Positions 15,194-24,255 of a stretch of 64,000 nt of DNA are shown one piece after another. How positions within the stretch are numbered: the first letter of the stretch is position 1; each line of letters opens with the position of its first letter. The position numbers were made by a program, and so were the translations under genes. This DNA is from Novipirellula galeiformis (GTDB lineage Bacteria > Planctomycetota > Planctomycetia > Pirellulales > Pirellulaceae), in contig NZ_SJPT01000005.1 in the NCBI RefSeq assembly GCF_007860095.1, positions 616,368 to 680,367 of the forward strand, in the 5' to 3' direction. The notes beneath the pieces were generated by a model, which did not search any database, was not told where the DNA came from, and saw only the letters and a program-made list of their open reading frames with translations.

Positions 15194-16935
15194 ACGAAAC
15201 GCTGTTACTACTGACGATTCTGTTTCCGCTGGTGCTGATTGCGGCTTGGCCCCTGCAGTCAACTCGCAGCAAATTGCAGCGGTTCACTGCATGGGCTCCA
15301 CTGCCAGCGATCCTACTGTCGATTGTCGCGTCGGATTTTGCCGTCGATCTACCTTGGTTGCTGCTCGGTTCGCGACTGGGGCTGGATGCAACCGGACAAA
15401 TCTTTCTGGCATTCACATCAATCCTGTGGCTGGCTGCGGGAATCTATGCGAATGCTTACCTGGCGAAGGACGCGGCGCGAGATCGCTTTGACCTGTTTCA
15501 TTTGATAACGATGCTGGGCAATCTAGGAGTCATCGTTTCTCAGGACATGGGCAGCTTTCTGCTGTTCTACACCGTGATGAGCCTTGCTGCGTACGGACTG
15601 ATCATCCACGATCGTCAACCGGCCAGCCTACGCGCAGGCCACGTCTACATCACGCTGGCCGTATTGGGTGAAGTATTGCTGTTTTGGGCCGTAATTTTGA
15701 CGGCACAGCAAACGGATTCGCTGTACTTCGATGGCTTGGCCGAGAAACTCGCGGTGTCACCGTTTCGGCGCGTCATCGTGGGCTTGGTTGTGGTCGGGTT
15801 CGGAATTAAGTTAGGTTTGATGCCGTTGCACTTTTGGCTGCCGCTGGCTCACCCGGCGGCGCCCACGCCGGCCAGCGCGGTGTTGAGTGGTGCGATCATC
15901 AAAACCGGCTTGTTAGGGATGCTTCGCTTTTTACCGTTGGGCGCCCTCGCCATGAACGACTGGGGCGGCGCGTGCATCGTCGCCGGATTGACCTCCACCT
16001 TCCTGGCCGTTTTGTTTGGACTGACGCACGACAACCCCAAAACGGTATTGGCCTATTCAAGTGTCAGCCAAATGGGGCTTGTCGGCGTCATGATTGGCAT
16101 CGCGATGATGACACCTCAGTCGTGGCCGATTGTTTCCACAGCCATCTTGGTTTACGCGACGCACCATGCCATCGCTAAGGCATCGCTGTTTCTAGGAGTC
16201 GGCGTCGCCCAATCTGAAATGAAGACAGCATGGCAGCGAAGGTGGGTAAACGTCGGCCTCATCATCGCCGCATTCTCCTTGGCGGGACTTCCGCTAACGA
16301 CCGGATATGCGGCGAAAATGGCACTCAAAGAATCGGGCTCGGTGCTGGCCGAACCTTGGGCCGCGGCACTCGCGTGGATTCTGCCATTGACGGGAATCAC
16401 AACCGCGTTGTTGGTTTCGCGTTTTCTGTATCTGGTCCGGCCCAACCGCTCGCATTCGCATGGCGTGCTCACACCCGCGATCGCGATTCCGTGGGCGATT
16501 CTAACGGTTTGTGTCGTGCTATTGTTTTTCGTATTGCGCTGGTCACTACCAACCGAAGCCACCTGGTTCTCGTTAGCCGCTTACAAGGTGTGGGCTGCTA
16601 CCTGGCCCATCCTGACGGCGGCCGTGATGGTGTTGCTGGTTTTATTTGGGGGCGGACTTCGCCGACCTTTGCAAATCCTCCGCATCCCCGCCGGCGATCT
16701 GGTGGTTCCGCTAACATTGGCAATGAACCAGTGCGGACGTGCCTGGAAGTTCCTCGCCATCATCGAAACGTCGATGATCAGGAAGCATTCCAACCGCCTC
16801 GTCGCCAAACTCGCGTTTTCTTGTAAACGCCTCATCGACTCTCTCACTCGCGGTTTCGAAAACGACGCAGTGGCCGGTATCTTGATCGGCGTGATCGCGG
16901 CACTGCTGTTCGCGCTGAACGTCCTGTTAAGTTGA
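15190..16935 (+). CDS. Antiporter-like subunit, NuoL/M/N type with long C-terminus (third of three)
   Basis: A 581-aa proton-conducting subunit that starts with GTG in a 4-bp overlap. The core motif is GFGIKLGLMPLHFWLPLAHP with APTPASAVLSG, so the essential Lys and PLH-WLP are kept. Unlike its two paralogues it has an extra C-terminal stretch (from about residue 490): an amphipathic, largely non-membrane segment ending in a final helix (GILIGVIAALLFALNVLL). This recalls the lateral helix plus anchor of NuoL, but that is inference. It closes the operon; no hydrogenase or dehydrogenase subunits follow. Confidence 0.83.
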   Translation: MNETLLLLTILFPLVLIAAWPLQSTRSKLQRFTAWAPLPAILLSIVASDFAVDLPWLLLGSRLGLDATGQIFLAFTSILWLAAGIYANAYLAKDAARDRFDLFHLITMLGNLGVIVSQDMGSFLLFYTVMSLAAYGLIIHDRQPASLRAGHVYITLAVLGEVLLFWAVILTAQQTDSLYFDGLAEKLAVSPFRRVIVGLVVVGFGIKLGLMPLHFWLPLAHPAAPTPASAVLSGAIIKTGLLGMLRFLPLGALAMNDWGGACIVAGLTSTFLAVLFGLTHDNPKTVLAYSSVSQMGLVGVMIGIAMMTPQSWPIVSTAILVYATHHAIAKASLFLGVGVAQSEMKTAWQRRWVNVGLIIAAFSLAGLPLTTGYAAKMALKESGSVLAEPWAAALAWILPLTGITTALLVSRFLYLVRPNRSHSHGVLTPAIAIPWAILTVCVVLLFFVLRWSLPTEATWFSLAAYKVWAATWPILTAAVMVLLVLFGGGLRRPLQILRIPAGDLVVPLTLAMNQCGRAWKFLAIIETSMIRKHSNRLVAKLAFSCKRLIDSLTRGFENDAVAGILIGVIAALLFALNVLLS

Positions 16936-17118
16936 TTGCGGGGTGGGCCGTGCAACCCCGAGCATACCTCTCTTAACGGCGTTTAAATTTCCGCAACATC
17001 TCCTTCGATAGCGATTACGGTGCACATCCATTTAGTGCCTTGAAACCACCTCCACACACTACTCCAATGGGGGGAAGCTCGTTACGACATGCCTTTGAGT
17101 TGCGAACGGAGTAGAAAA

Positions 17119-17274
17119 ATGATTGCGTTTGAGATCCCTTGCCCCGGCTGCAAATGCGAGATGAGCCGGGTTCCGCGTCGATGGTACGAACGTTTTTTCT
17201 GTTCTGCGGTTTATCGCTGCAAACGTTGTCGAAAACGACGACGAATGGCCTTTGTGATCCAGACGCTGCTATAG
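17119..17274 (+). CDS. Small Cys-rich basic protein, possible zinc ribbon
   Basis: A 51-aa frame with CPGCKC near the N-terminus and CKRCRKRRR near the C-terminus, plus a lone Cys between them. The spacing would suit a zinc ribbon (CxxC...CxxC). The very basic second half suggests nucleic acid or membrane contact. It ends 14 bp before the ATG of the PQQ-propeller membrane protein, so the two may be co-transcribed. No family is recognised. The ATG at 17119 is preferred over 17089. The preceding 180 bp hold no gene and may carry the promoter. Confidence 0.5.
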   Translation: MIAFEIPCPGCKCEMSRVPRRWYERFFCSAVYRCKRCRKRRRMAFVIQTLL

Positions 17275-17288
17275 ATCGGATCGCTACA

Positions 17289-19088
17289 ATGAACGAGAAT
17301 CGGGCCTCGTCTTCTGCTGCGGCCCCTTCTTCCCATGTCCTAGGCCTCGTTGTGACCGAATCGAATCAAGCTGCCTCCCCCGACCCCGCGGCTGGAAGTG
17401 AACCACCAAGCGACAACGCCTCCCAACCTGATGACGCGTCGGCGCGCGTGATCGACCGCGAACCCAACTACCTGCTGCGGATGACGGTGGTTGCCATCGT
17501 TGCCGGTTTAATGGTCTATCTGCTCCAGCGTTTCGTTTCCGAACGTGATCACCAGAACGCGAACCTGTTTTCGTTTGGCGTGATCGGGGTCGCGCTGCTG
17601 ATCCTGCTGACCCAACTTTTTCGTTTGGCACAGAATCACGGTCATCGGTTGCTGGTTCCCATTGCGGTCGTGGTGGTCACCGCTTTGCTTGCAACGCTGA
17701 TTCGCTTCGATGGCTTTAGCGGCGAGATGATGCCTCAATTCAAGCCTCGATTTTGGAACGGGAATCAACCGGAGCGACCTTCGCTAGTGACCGGATCGCT
17801 CCAGACGCTAACGCCGCTCGAGGAGTCTGAGAGTACCGTTGCACTGGAAGGATCGAGCGGATTTCTTGGAAATAATCGCACCGGTTTTATCGCCCAACGC
17901 CATTTCCAGGTCCCCCGCAGTGAAGCGGAGGTCGAGGTGTTATGGAACCAAGGCATCGGCGAAGGATGGTCCGGATTCGCGATTGCCAACGACCGGGCGA
18001 TTACGTTGGAACAGCGTGACCAAATCGAGTCCGTCAGCTGTTATCGATTGGGGGACGGATCGCTGTTGTGGGGAGTGAACCATCAAGCGAGGCATGAGCA
18101 TCCGCTGGGCGGAATCGGTCCACGTTCGACCCCCACGATTGTGGGCGATCGTGTCTACGCGCTCGGAGCGACCGGCAAACTTTGGTGCATCGACCTGAAC
18201 ACAGGCGAAGAAATTTGGACAGCCGACCTGCTCGAACTCGCTGGATGGAACCAAACTCAATCCGAGACGGCCATTCCGTGGGGACGATCCGCATCTCCGC
18301 TGATTGTGGACGGATTGTGTGTGGTTCCGTTTGGCGGCTCCCGTGATCCCGCCATCCCGCCGTCCGACTTGGCCAAATCGGGTCGCAGTCTGATCGCCTT
18401 TGACGCCGCAAGCGGAGAGATTCGCTGGACCGCAGGCGAAGACCAAATCAGCTACGCCTCGCCGATCACACTGACGCTGGGAGGCGAACGCCAGCTTGTT
18501 TCGGTCAACGAGACGACCATTAGCGGCCATCGGATCCAAGACGGATTCCCGCTGTGGTCCATCGAATGGCCAGGCCAAACCAACACCTCAGCGAATTGCT
18601 CGACCGTAACTCCGGCGGGCGTGAACCGCTTTTTGGTTGGCAAAGGCTACGGTGGTGGGAGTGCGCTTGCCGAGGTGAAACGGGATTCGGATGCAACGTG
18701 GAACGCCCAATCCGTTTGGCGCTCCGGACGCATTCTCAAAACCAAGTTCGCCGACACCGTGGTCGTTGGCGAAACGGCGTACGCATTAAGCAATGGGTCG
18801 CTCGAAGCGGTCGCCATCGACGACGGCAAACGGCGTTGGCAGCAACCGCGTGGCGAACGGTCCGGTCAAGGCCAGATCTTGGTGTGTGAGGATACGATCG
18901 TAGTTCAGAATGAAACGGGCGAAATTCTGTTCGTCGAGCTGAACGAAGATCGCTATTCGGTCCTGCTCCGCTTATCCGCCCTCGACTCGAAAACATGGAA
19001 CGTGCCCACGATCGCAGGCCGCCATTTGATCGTGCGAAACGATCGTGAAGTGATCTGTTTCCTACTGCCCGAACGCGAGTCATCTTAG
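17289..19088 (+). CDS. Membrane-anchored PQQ-like beta-propeller protein
   Basis: A 599-aa protein. A disordered, Ser/Ala/Pro-rich N-terminus (about 60 aa) is followed by three membrane helices (about residues 66-86, 95-115, 120-140) and then an extracytoplasmic eight-bladed PQQ-type propeller. Blades show typical words such as GDRVYALGATGKLWCIDLNTG, SLIAFDAASGEIRWTAGED and FPLWSIEWPG. There is no evidence for bound PQQ or enzyme activity; many planctomycete members are thought to be scaffold or binding proteins. The ATG at 17289 is chosen because upstream in-frame ATGs overlap the small Cys-rich gene in another frame. Confidence 0.82.
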   Translation: MNENRASSSAAAPSSHVLGLVVTESNQAASPDPAAGSEPPSDNASQPDDASARVIDREPNYLLRMTVVAIVAGLMVYLLQRFVSERDHQNANLFSFGVIGVALLILLTQLFRLAQNHGHRLLVPIAVVVVTALLATLIRFDGFSGEMMPQFKPRFWNGNQPERPSLVTGSLQTLTPLEESESTVALEGSSGFLGNNRTGFIAQRHFQVPRSEAEVEVLWNQGIGEGWSGFAIANDRAITLEQRDQIESVSCYRLGDGSLLWGVNHQARHEHPLGGIGPRSTPTIVGDRVYALGATGKLWCIDLNTGEEIWTADLLELAGWNQTQSETAIPWGRSASPLIVDGLCVVPFGGSRDPAIPPSDLAKSGRSLIAFDAASGEIRWTAGEDQISYASPITLTLGGERQLVSVNETTISGHRIQDGFPLWSIEWPGQTNTSANCSTVTPAGVNRFLVGKGYGGGSALAEVKRDSDATWNAQSVWRSGRILKTKFADTVVVGETAYALSNGSLEAVAIDDGKRRWQQPRGERSGQGQILVCEDTIVVQNETGEILFVELNEDRYSVLLRLSALDSKTWNVPTIAGRHLIVRNDREVICFLLPERESS

Positions 19089-19103
19089 GCATCAGCAAGG
19101 GAA

Positions 19104-19466
19104 TTAGCCCAGCGGGTTGGCCAACAACTTAATCGGGAAGATGCCCGAGGAGTGACCGTCGCTAAAGGCGATTTGGTAGGCATAGGAGCCCACCGGACGC
19201 ATCGATTCGATGCGTAGCGGTCGGGCCTCGGCGGCACTCAGCACCGGCAAGCTGAGCGAGGCCTTGGATGCTTCTTTTTTCTCTTGCCCCCGCTTTTTTT
19301 CACGACAGGTCGCGCACGGACACGCCGCTCGCAACTGGCTCACCGTCCACCGCGTGCTGGTGCCATCATTCCATTGAATTTGGATCACCGACTCGCCCTC
19401 TCGGGAGATCGCGAGGGGGGTCAGATCAGGTTCATCGGGCAGCGATTTGCTTTCGGAGGTATTCAT
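19104..19466 (-). CDS. DUF971 family protein
   Basis: A 120-aa protein with a DUF971 fold (the N-terminal domain of gamma-butyrobetaine hydroxylase, also stand-alone in bacteria). It has the conserved WNDGTSTRWTVSQLRAACPCATC opening with clustered Cys, then YQIAFSDGHSSGIFPIKLL. Stand-alone members are linked to iron-sulfur cluster or metal handling, but the function is not settled. It lies 12 bp downstream of paaK on the same strand, so the two are probably one transcript. Confidence 0.88.
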   Translation of the reverse strand: MNTSESKSLPDEPDLTPLAISREGESVIQIQWNDGTSTRWTVSQLRAACPCATCREKKRGQEKKEASKASLSLPVLSAAEARPLRIESMRPVGSYAYQIAFSDGHSSGIFPIKLLANPLG

Positions 19467-19478
19467 CGTGCTAACGGT

Positions 19479-20765
19479 TTACCCTTGGCGGGTTCTTTGG
19501 TCAACGAGACGACGAGATTTCGCTTGGAAACGAGGCAGCGAATCGATGGCAACCGGGGTGACCTGGACCCGCAACGCGATTCGATCTCGCAGCAACTGGG
19601 CGATCTCCGCCGCCTGCTGCGACGTGCCTTCGATCTCGATGTGCAACTGGTCCATTTCGTCGATCTGTTCGACATTGATTCGATATTCCGCCAACTCGTT
19701 CGACTCGCGAAGAATCGCCTCGATACTGCTGGGAAAGATGTTCACGCCGCGGATCACGATCATATCGTCGCCGCGCCCGATAACGCCGCCTTGGAGCCAA
19801 ACAAAGGACGAGGGTTGATCGTGATCGCGATAGGCACGCACGATGTCACCGGTGCGGTAGCGAATCGCCGGCCCGCCGAATCGCCCCAGGTTCGTGAGCA
19901 CCAATTCCCCCATTTCACCCTCGGCAACCTCCGTGCCCGATGGATCGTCGCCCCCAAAGTCGAGCACTTCGGCAATGAATTCCGATTCGATCACATGCAG
20001 CCCCCGCCCATCCGCACTGCCGAATCCCCACGCGCCGAGTTCGCTCGCGCCCGCATGATCGACAAGCGCCGCGCCCCAGGCTTCCTCAATCCGTCTGCGC
20101 ACCGCGGGCAGCGATCCGCCCGGTTCACCGGCAACGATGATGCGTGAAACGCGATTTCGGGTTAGATCCATGCCGATCGATTTAGCGGTCGCCACCAAAT
20201 GCAATGCATAGGTGGGAGTGCAGCACAACACGGTACACCCGTAGTCGTCGATCATCTTCAAGCGTGATTCGCTCGAGATGCCTCCGAGCGGGACGCACAG
20301 TGCGCCGCGATCGATCATTGCATCATTCGCAGTCCAAAATCCAATAAAAGGACCAAACGAAAACGCCATCATGGCAATGTCTTCGGCCGTCACCTCGGCG
20401 GCATCCAAAACGTAGTGCCAACAGCGAATCCACCATTGCCAATCCGCTTGCGTATCGAGCACCGGCAGCGGCCAACCGCGGGTCCCACTGGTTTGATGCA
20501 TGTGGGTGTATTGCGTGAGGGGCAGATCAAAAATAGCCGCGGGACTTGGTCGCGACTGCGGAATCAAGTCCGCCTTGGTCAGCAGGGGGATGTCACGAAG
20601 TTGTCTGAGCGAGGTCAACGGCAACGAAACGTTCTTGAGTCGATCGGCATAGAACGGTCGGGTCCGAGCCACTGCCAATAGCGCATTGAGTCGCTCGAGT
20701 TGCAGCAGCACGAGTGACTCGCGAGTGCCGTTTGCAGGGAAACGAGCAAGGTTCATGTCACTCAT
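19479..20765 (-). CDS. paaK: Phenylacetate-CoA ligase-like adenylate-forming enzyme
   Basis: A 428-aa AMP-forming acyl-CoA ligase of the PaaK type. The phosphate-binding loop is HQTSGTRGWP (about residues 89-98), the adenine-binding region GASELGAWGFG, and the hinge/C-terminal domain begins near GRGDDMIVIRGVNIFPSSIE, which is characteristic of PaaK. PaaK activates phenylacetate or related aryl acids with ATP and CoA. No other phenylacetate genes are nearby, so the natural acid is uncertain. ATG at 20765; a second ATG three codons in (20756) is possible. Followed by DUF971. Confidence 0.85.
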   Translation of the reverse strand: MSDMNLARFPANGTRESLVLLQLERLNALLAVARTRPFYADRLKNVSLPLTSLRQLRDIPLLTKADLIPQSRPSPAAIFDLPLTQYTHMHQTSGTRGWPLPVLDTQADWQWWIRCWHYVLDAAEVTAEDIAMMAFSFGPFIGFWTANDAMIDRGALCVPLGGISSESRLKMIDDYGCTVLCCTPTYALHLVATAKSIGMDLTRNRVSRIIVAGEPGGSLPAVRRRIEEAWGAALVDHAGASELGAWGFGSADGRGLHVIESEFIAEVLDFGGDDPSGTEVAEGEMGELVLTNLGRFGGPAIRYRTGDIVRAYRDHDQPSSFVWLQGGVIGRGDDMIVIRGVNIFPSSIEAILRESNELAEYRINVEQIDEMDQLHIEIEGTSQQAAEIAQLLRDRIALRVQVTPVAIDSLPRFQAKSRRLVDQRTRQG

Positions 20766-21293
20766 CCGAAATGTCCAGAGCTTTCGCAGTTAAATCGAGG
20801 CGGGAGGATTGGGAAGTCGCAAGAAACGAGACCCCCACTTTACCAAGAACCCCGCCGGGATGCGGCCCCCAGCGCATGAGCAACCCGTTGGCGACCAAGG
20901 CGTCATACGACGCTTGAGCCGCAACGTTCCCAGCCGCAGTGCTTAGCGGAACGCCGGAGCAAGCGAATGAACCTTATCGGACTGAACCGGGACCCTGCAT
21001 CGAGAACGCATCAAAACGGGATCCAGACTCCGATTCTGACTTCCCCCGCTCATCCTCGAACGGGAATGCCCCACGCGAGCTCGTGCAAACAGGTGCGTTC
21101 GCCGACACCAGAGACAAATGGTGGCCAACGAACCACCCGGATTTAACGCAACGCTAACCTTGCAGCCATGTTGCCTTCATCTCGCTCGATTCTGATGCGA
21201 GCGACATGAACTTGCACCTGTACTTGCAAGCCGGCACCACTCCACCGAGAACCGCAGATGCCCCATCACCGAACGTTGACATCACGCGAGACG
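20766..21293. other. Intergenic region between paaK and the DUF1559 gene
   Basis: About 530 bp separating divergent genes. It holds no frame that I can support and no hairpin of note. It must contain the promoters of paaK (minus) and the first DUF1559 gene (plus). Confidence 0.6.
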
Positions 21294-22505
21294 ATGCGAG
21301 CGCCCCGAGCATTCACGTTAGTCGAAATGCTGGTGACCATTTCGATCATCGGAGTGCTTGCCGCATTGATGTTACCCGCGATCAACAAAGCTCGCGAGGC
21401 AGCCCGAGGCACGCAGTGCCAAAGCAATTTGAAACAGTTTGGCGTGGGGCTTACGTCCCGCACCATCACGTCCCCCGATTCGACCTTTTGTTCGGGAGAC
21501 TTCAACTACGAGCGTGATGGCGTGCCGACTGAGTTTGGTTGGGTTGCGAATCTAATTGATCGCGGCGTTTTGGTGGGCGAGATGCGATGCCCGGCGAATC
21601 CCGCCAAGGCATCCACGGCGATTCAGCAATTGCTGACGATGGATATCAGCGAATTTAATTTATCGAAATTCGCGGGCTGCTCGCCTTGCCTTAGTTGCCT
21701 GAAAGACCGTCGACTTGGCAGTGAACCGTACGAAGATTTGATGGGGGATCGGATCGTGAACATCGCACGTGAAATCGACGAAAAATCCGTAAAGGATCTT
21801 GCCGGTCGCGCCGATCTGATCGACCGACGTTTGATCCAAAAAGGCTACAACACCAATTACGCGGGAACCTGGTTTCTCTTTCGCACCGAGTTCACTTTGG
21901 ATGACAACGGTAATCCCAGCGTCAATCAACCGGTTTGCAGCGAGGCCAGCAGGAACGCATCCACCAGCAGCGCGTTCACAGATCTGGTCAACGACACGCG
22001 TGGTCGCTACACGACTCGCGGGCCATTGGCGACAAATCGAGTCGACTCGGGCAAGGCTCCAGCCAGCACGATCCCGTTGCTGTGCGATGCGGCAGCGGTC
22101 GGATTCCTCGAGACCGGGATTGGCGAAACCATCCCAGAAAGCTCGCTGTATGCCACTTCGATGGTAGGACAACCCGTTGCCACCAGCGATGGCACGGACT
22201 GGAAACGGCTCGATGTCCCCCGTATTCGCAGCGGCACTCCACGCGCAGGCATCTCGGGATGGTTGCGGATCTGGAACCACAAAACAAGGCAAGATTACCG
22301 GGGCATCGCTCCGCTGCATCAAGGCGTCGCTTATGCATTAATGGCCGACGGTTCGATTCAAGCGATTCCGGACCGCAATCGAGATGGTTATCTCAACAAC
22401 GGCTTTACCCAACACCCCCATTACTGGACCAGCAGCGATGTCGAAGCCCCCGAACGCCTGCTGTCGAGCTACTACTCGCTCAACTCCAAAGGCAGCGAGA
22501 ATTGA
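21294..22505 (+). CDS. DUF1559 prepilin-like protein 1
   Basis: A 403-aa pseudopilin-like protein of the large planctomycete DUF1559 family. The type III (prepilin) signal is a short basic leader, then [21 protein letters not shown] with Glu5 after the cleavage site. A hydrophobic helix and the conserved [21 protein letters not shown] follow. The C-terminal H-X9-DG motif is intact ([13 protein letters not shown]). It would be processed by a prepilin peptidase and exported; its assembly partner is unknown. The ATG at 21294 gives a normal 7-residue leader; 21258 is the alternative. It is a paralogue of the next gene (shared [13 protein letters not shown] and DGYLN-G words). Confidence 0.88.
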   Translation: MRAPRAFTLVEMLVTISIIGVLAALMLPAINKAREAARGTQCQSNLKQFGVGLTSRTITSPDSTFCSGDFNYERDGVPTEFGWVANLIDRGVLVGEMRCPANPAKASTAIQQLLTMDISEFNLSKFAGCSPCLSCLKDRRLGSEPYEDLMGDRIVNIAREIDEKSVKDLAGRADLIDRRLIQKGYNTNYAGTWFLFRTEFTLDDNGNPSVNQPVCSEASRNASTSSAFTDLVNDTRGRYTTRGPLATNRVDSGKAPASTIPLLCDAAAVGFLETGIGETIPESSLYATSMVGQPVATSDGTDWKRLDVPRIRSGTPRAGISGWLRIWNHKTRQDYRGIAPLHQGVAYALMADGSIQAIPDRNRDGYLNNGFTQHPHYWTSSDVEAPERLLSSYYSLNSKGSEN

Positions 22506-22807
22506 TGCCACGGATCAATCTCATTTTGGATTCGTTACTAGAAGGAGGGCCAATCGAGCGTGGAACGCGAATTCGTTAGCGGCGAAATCGACGTCTGCAA
22601 CTCAAGCAAACGCTAATCACCTTAACCATCTGAAATCTCATCGCGAAGCGTCAGGCACGAACCGCTGATGTGCTTGGTATTCAACCTCTCCACCGCGGAG
22701 ACGGGCGACGACGCCACCACGCTCCGCCAATTTAGCCCTGTCAATTTAGCCCTGTCACTGGACGCATCACTCCGATGCGATCCCAAAATCCTCAAGGAAA
22801 CTTACGA
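22506..22807. other. Spacer between DUF1559 paralogues with a 14-bp tandem duplication
   Basis: About 300 bp with no gene. A perfect 14-bp tandem pair CAATTTAGCCCTGT occupies 22728-22755. The start of the next gene is set by an AAGGAA element at about 22796-22801. Confidence 0.7.
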
Positions 22808-24058
22808 ATGAAGACATCAAAAAGCGGTTTTACTCTCATCGAGATGCTCGTTGTCATCTCGATCATTGCGATTTTGGCAGCGCTCGCACTGCCCGCACTG
22901 GCCAAAGCACGCGAAGCGGCTCGCCGCAGTACGTGCTCGAACAATCTTCGCCAATTTGGCATCGGTCTTTTGACCTATGCCGAGCGAGACCAGGTTGGCC
23001 GCCTTTGCACCGGTGCGAGCGACTACCGACGCGATGGATGCATGGACACCTATGGCTGGGTCGCCGACTTGGTCAACTCGGGCTCCGCTCTGCCTTCGGA
23101 CATGCTTTGCCCGAGCAATAGTGGCAAGGGCTCCGAGAAGTTGAACGACTTGGTGGGCACCGACACCACCAACGGCAACGGAACCTCACCGGCACGGCTC
23201 AACAAAGGCGCCTGCCGACAAATCTTTGGTTCCTCTCCTGCGCTGGCAGCCAACTCTGACATCCGAGCCCAATACATCGGTGTCGAGTTTATCGAAAAGG
23301 GCTATAACACGAACTACGCTGCCGGATACCACCTCGTCCGTAACGCGCCGCTGACTTCGGGAACCGGAACCAGCATCGTGTTGAACACCCGTTCGGCAAG
23401 CCAGCGTGATTTCAAACAACGCGAAGGCACCTACGGGCCGATCCAGTTGTCAATCATTGACGGCAGCCGGATTCCTTCGTCGAGCATCGCGTTGCTTGGC
23501 GATGCCGGCCCCGGCGACATCGACGAAGCGGTTTTGGCCGTCTCGATCACCGACAGCAACGGCGAAGAACTATTGCCCCAGGGAATGTTGTTGACCGAAG
23601 CGTTCAACGACGGCCCCGCCTACGTGAACGGCAGCGATTCGATTGAGCTGGCGAAGCAAAACGCCGCGGGTGGAGCGGACACTTCGCTACCGATCAGTGC
23701 CCAAATGGCTTGTGAAAAAGGGGGAGCAACAATCGCGAAGTGCTTTGATTTCACCTCCGGCATGGGCCCTACCGGGAAGGGCGGCAACAACCTCTACCTT
23801 CAAGACACGCGTGATTGGTTCGCACTGCACGGCGGCATCGCAAACATCTTGATGGCAGACGGTTCGGTCAAACAGTTCTACGACGGACGCAACGCAGATG
23901 GGTACCTCAACCCAGGCTTCCAATTCAGCGGCGGAATCGCCAACAACCCGCAAGTCAGCGGGTACGCCGATAGCGAAGTGGAATTGATGCCCAACGAAAT
24001 GTTCAATGGACTGTTCATTGATTCCGCCACCCTCAAGGGAACGTTTGAAAATAACTAA
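22808..24058 (+). CDS. DUF1559 prepilin-like protein 2
   Basis: A 416-aa paralogue of the preceding DUF1559 protein. The leader MKTSKSG precedes [19 protein letters not shown] (prepilin cleavage after Gly7, Glu5 of the mature form), then [20 protein letters not shown]. The C-terminal H-X9-DG motif is [13 protein letters not shown]. The middle differs from paralogue 1 but keeps [12 protein letters not shown]. The ATG at 22808 has AAGGAA upstream. It is likely transcribed with paralogue 1 and precedes the DUF1573 gene across an imperfect hairpin at 24167-24209. Confidence 0.9.
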   Translation: MKTSKSGFTLIEMLVVISIIAILAALALPALAKAREAARRSTCSNNLRQFGIGLLTYAERDQVGRLCTGASDYRRDGCMDTYGWVADLVNSGSALPSDMLCPSNSGKGSEKLNDLVGTDTTNGNGTSPARLNKGACRQIFGSSPALAANSDIRAQYIGVEFIEKGYNTNYAAGYHLVRNAPLTSGTGTSIVLNTRSASQRDFKQREGTYGPIQLSIIDGSRIPSSSIALLGDAGPGDIDEAVLAVSITDSNGEELLPQGMLLTEAFNDGPAYVNGSDSIELAKQNAAGGADTSLPISAQMACEKGGATIAKCFDFTSGMGPTGKGGNNLYLQDTRDWFALHGGIANILMADGSVKQFYDGRNADGYLNPGFQFSGGIANNPQVSGYADSEVELMPNEMFNGLFIDSATLKGTFENN

Positions 24059-24166
24059 ATCGGTTCGCTGCTAAAGAAAGCCGATCGAAGTCGCAAAGGA
24101 ACTCGCGGCCAACATCCGGCTGCGGCGGGAAACGGGCGTGAAAAACGACGTGCCCCATCATCCAAA

Positions 24167-24209
24167 AGCGGGAAGGAGCGAGGGTCGATCCCCAGCCCTC
24201 CTTCCCGCT
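24167..24209. terminator. Imperfect hairpin between DUF1559-2 and DUF1573 genes
   Basis: AGCGGGAAGGAG at 24167 pairs with CTCCTTCCCGCT at about 24198-24209, with a CGA bulge and a GGG/CCC extension closing a short loop. There is no strong T-tract, so it may be an attenuator or RNA-stability hairpin rather than a full terminator. Confidence 0.5.
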
Positions 24210-24255
24210 CATTCCATTCACACCCTCTCTTGCTTGAATCCCGGATCCTCTCCCC

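Noticed and set aside
19284..20147. 287-codon frame on the plus strand across the paaK/DUF971 genes
   Set aside because: It is antisense to two well-supported genes and has no recognisable domain.
21660..22322. 220-codon minus-strand frame inside the DUF1559-1 gene
   Set aside because: Antisense to a conserved pseudopilin with an intact H-X9-DG motif; no independent evidence.
22384..22668. 94-codon frame overlapping the end of DUF1559-1 and the following spacer
   Set aside because: Low-complexity composition, wrong frame over a real gene and no start signal.
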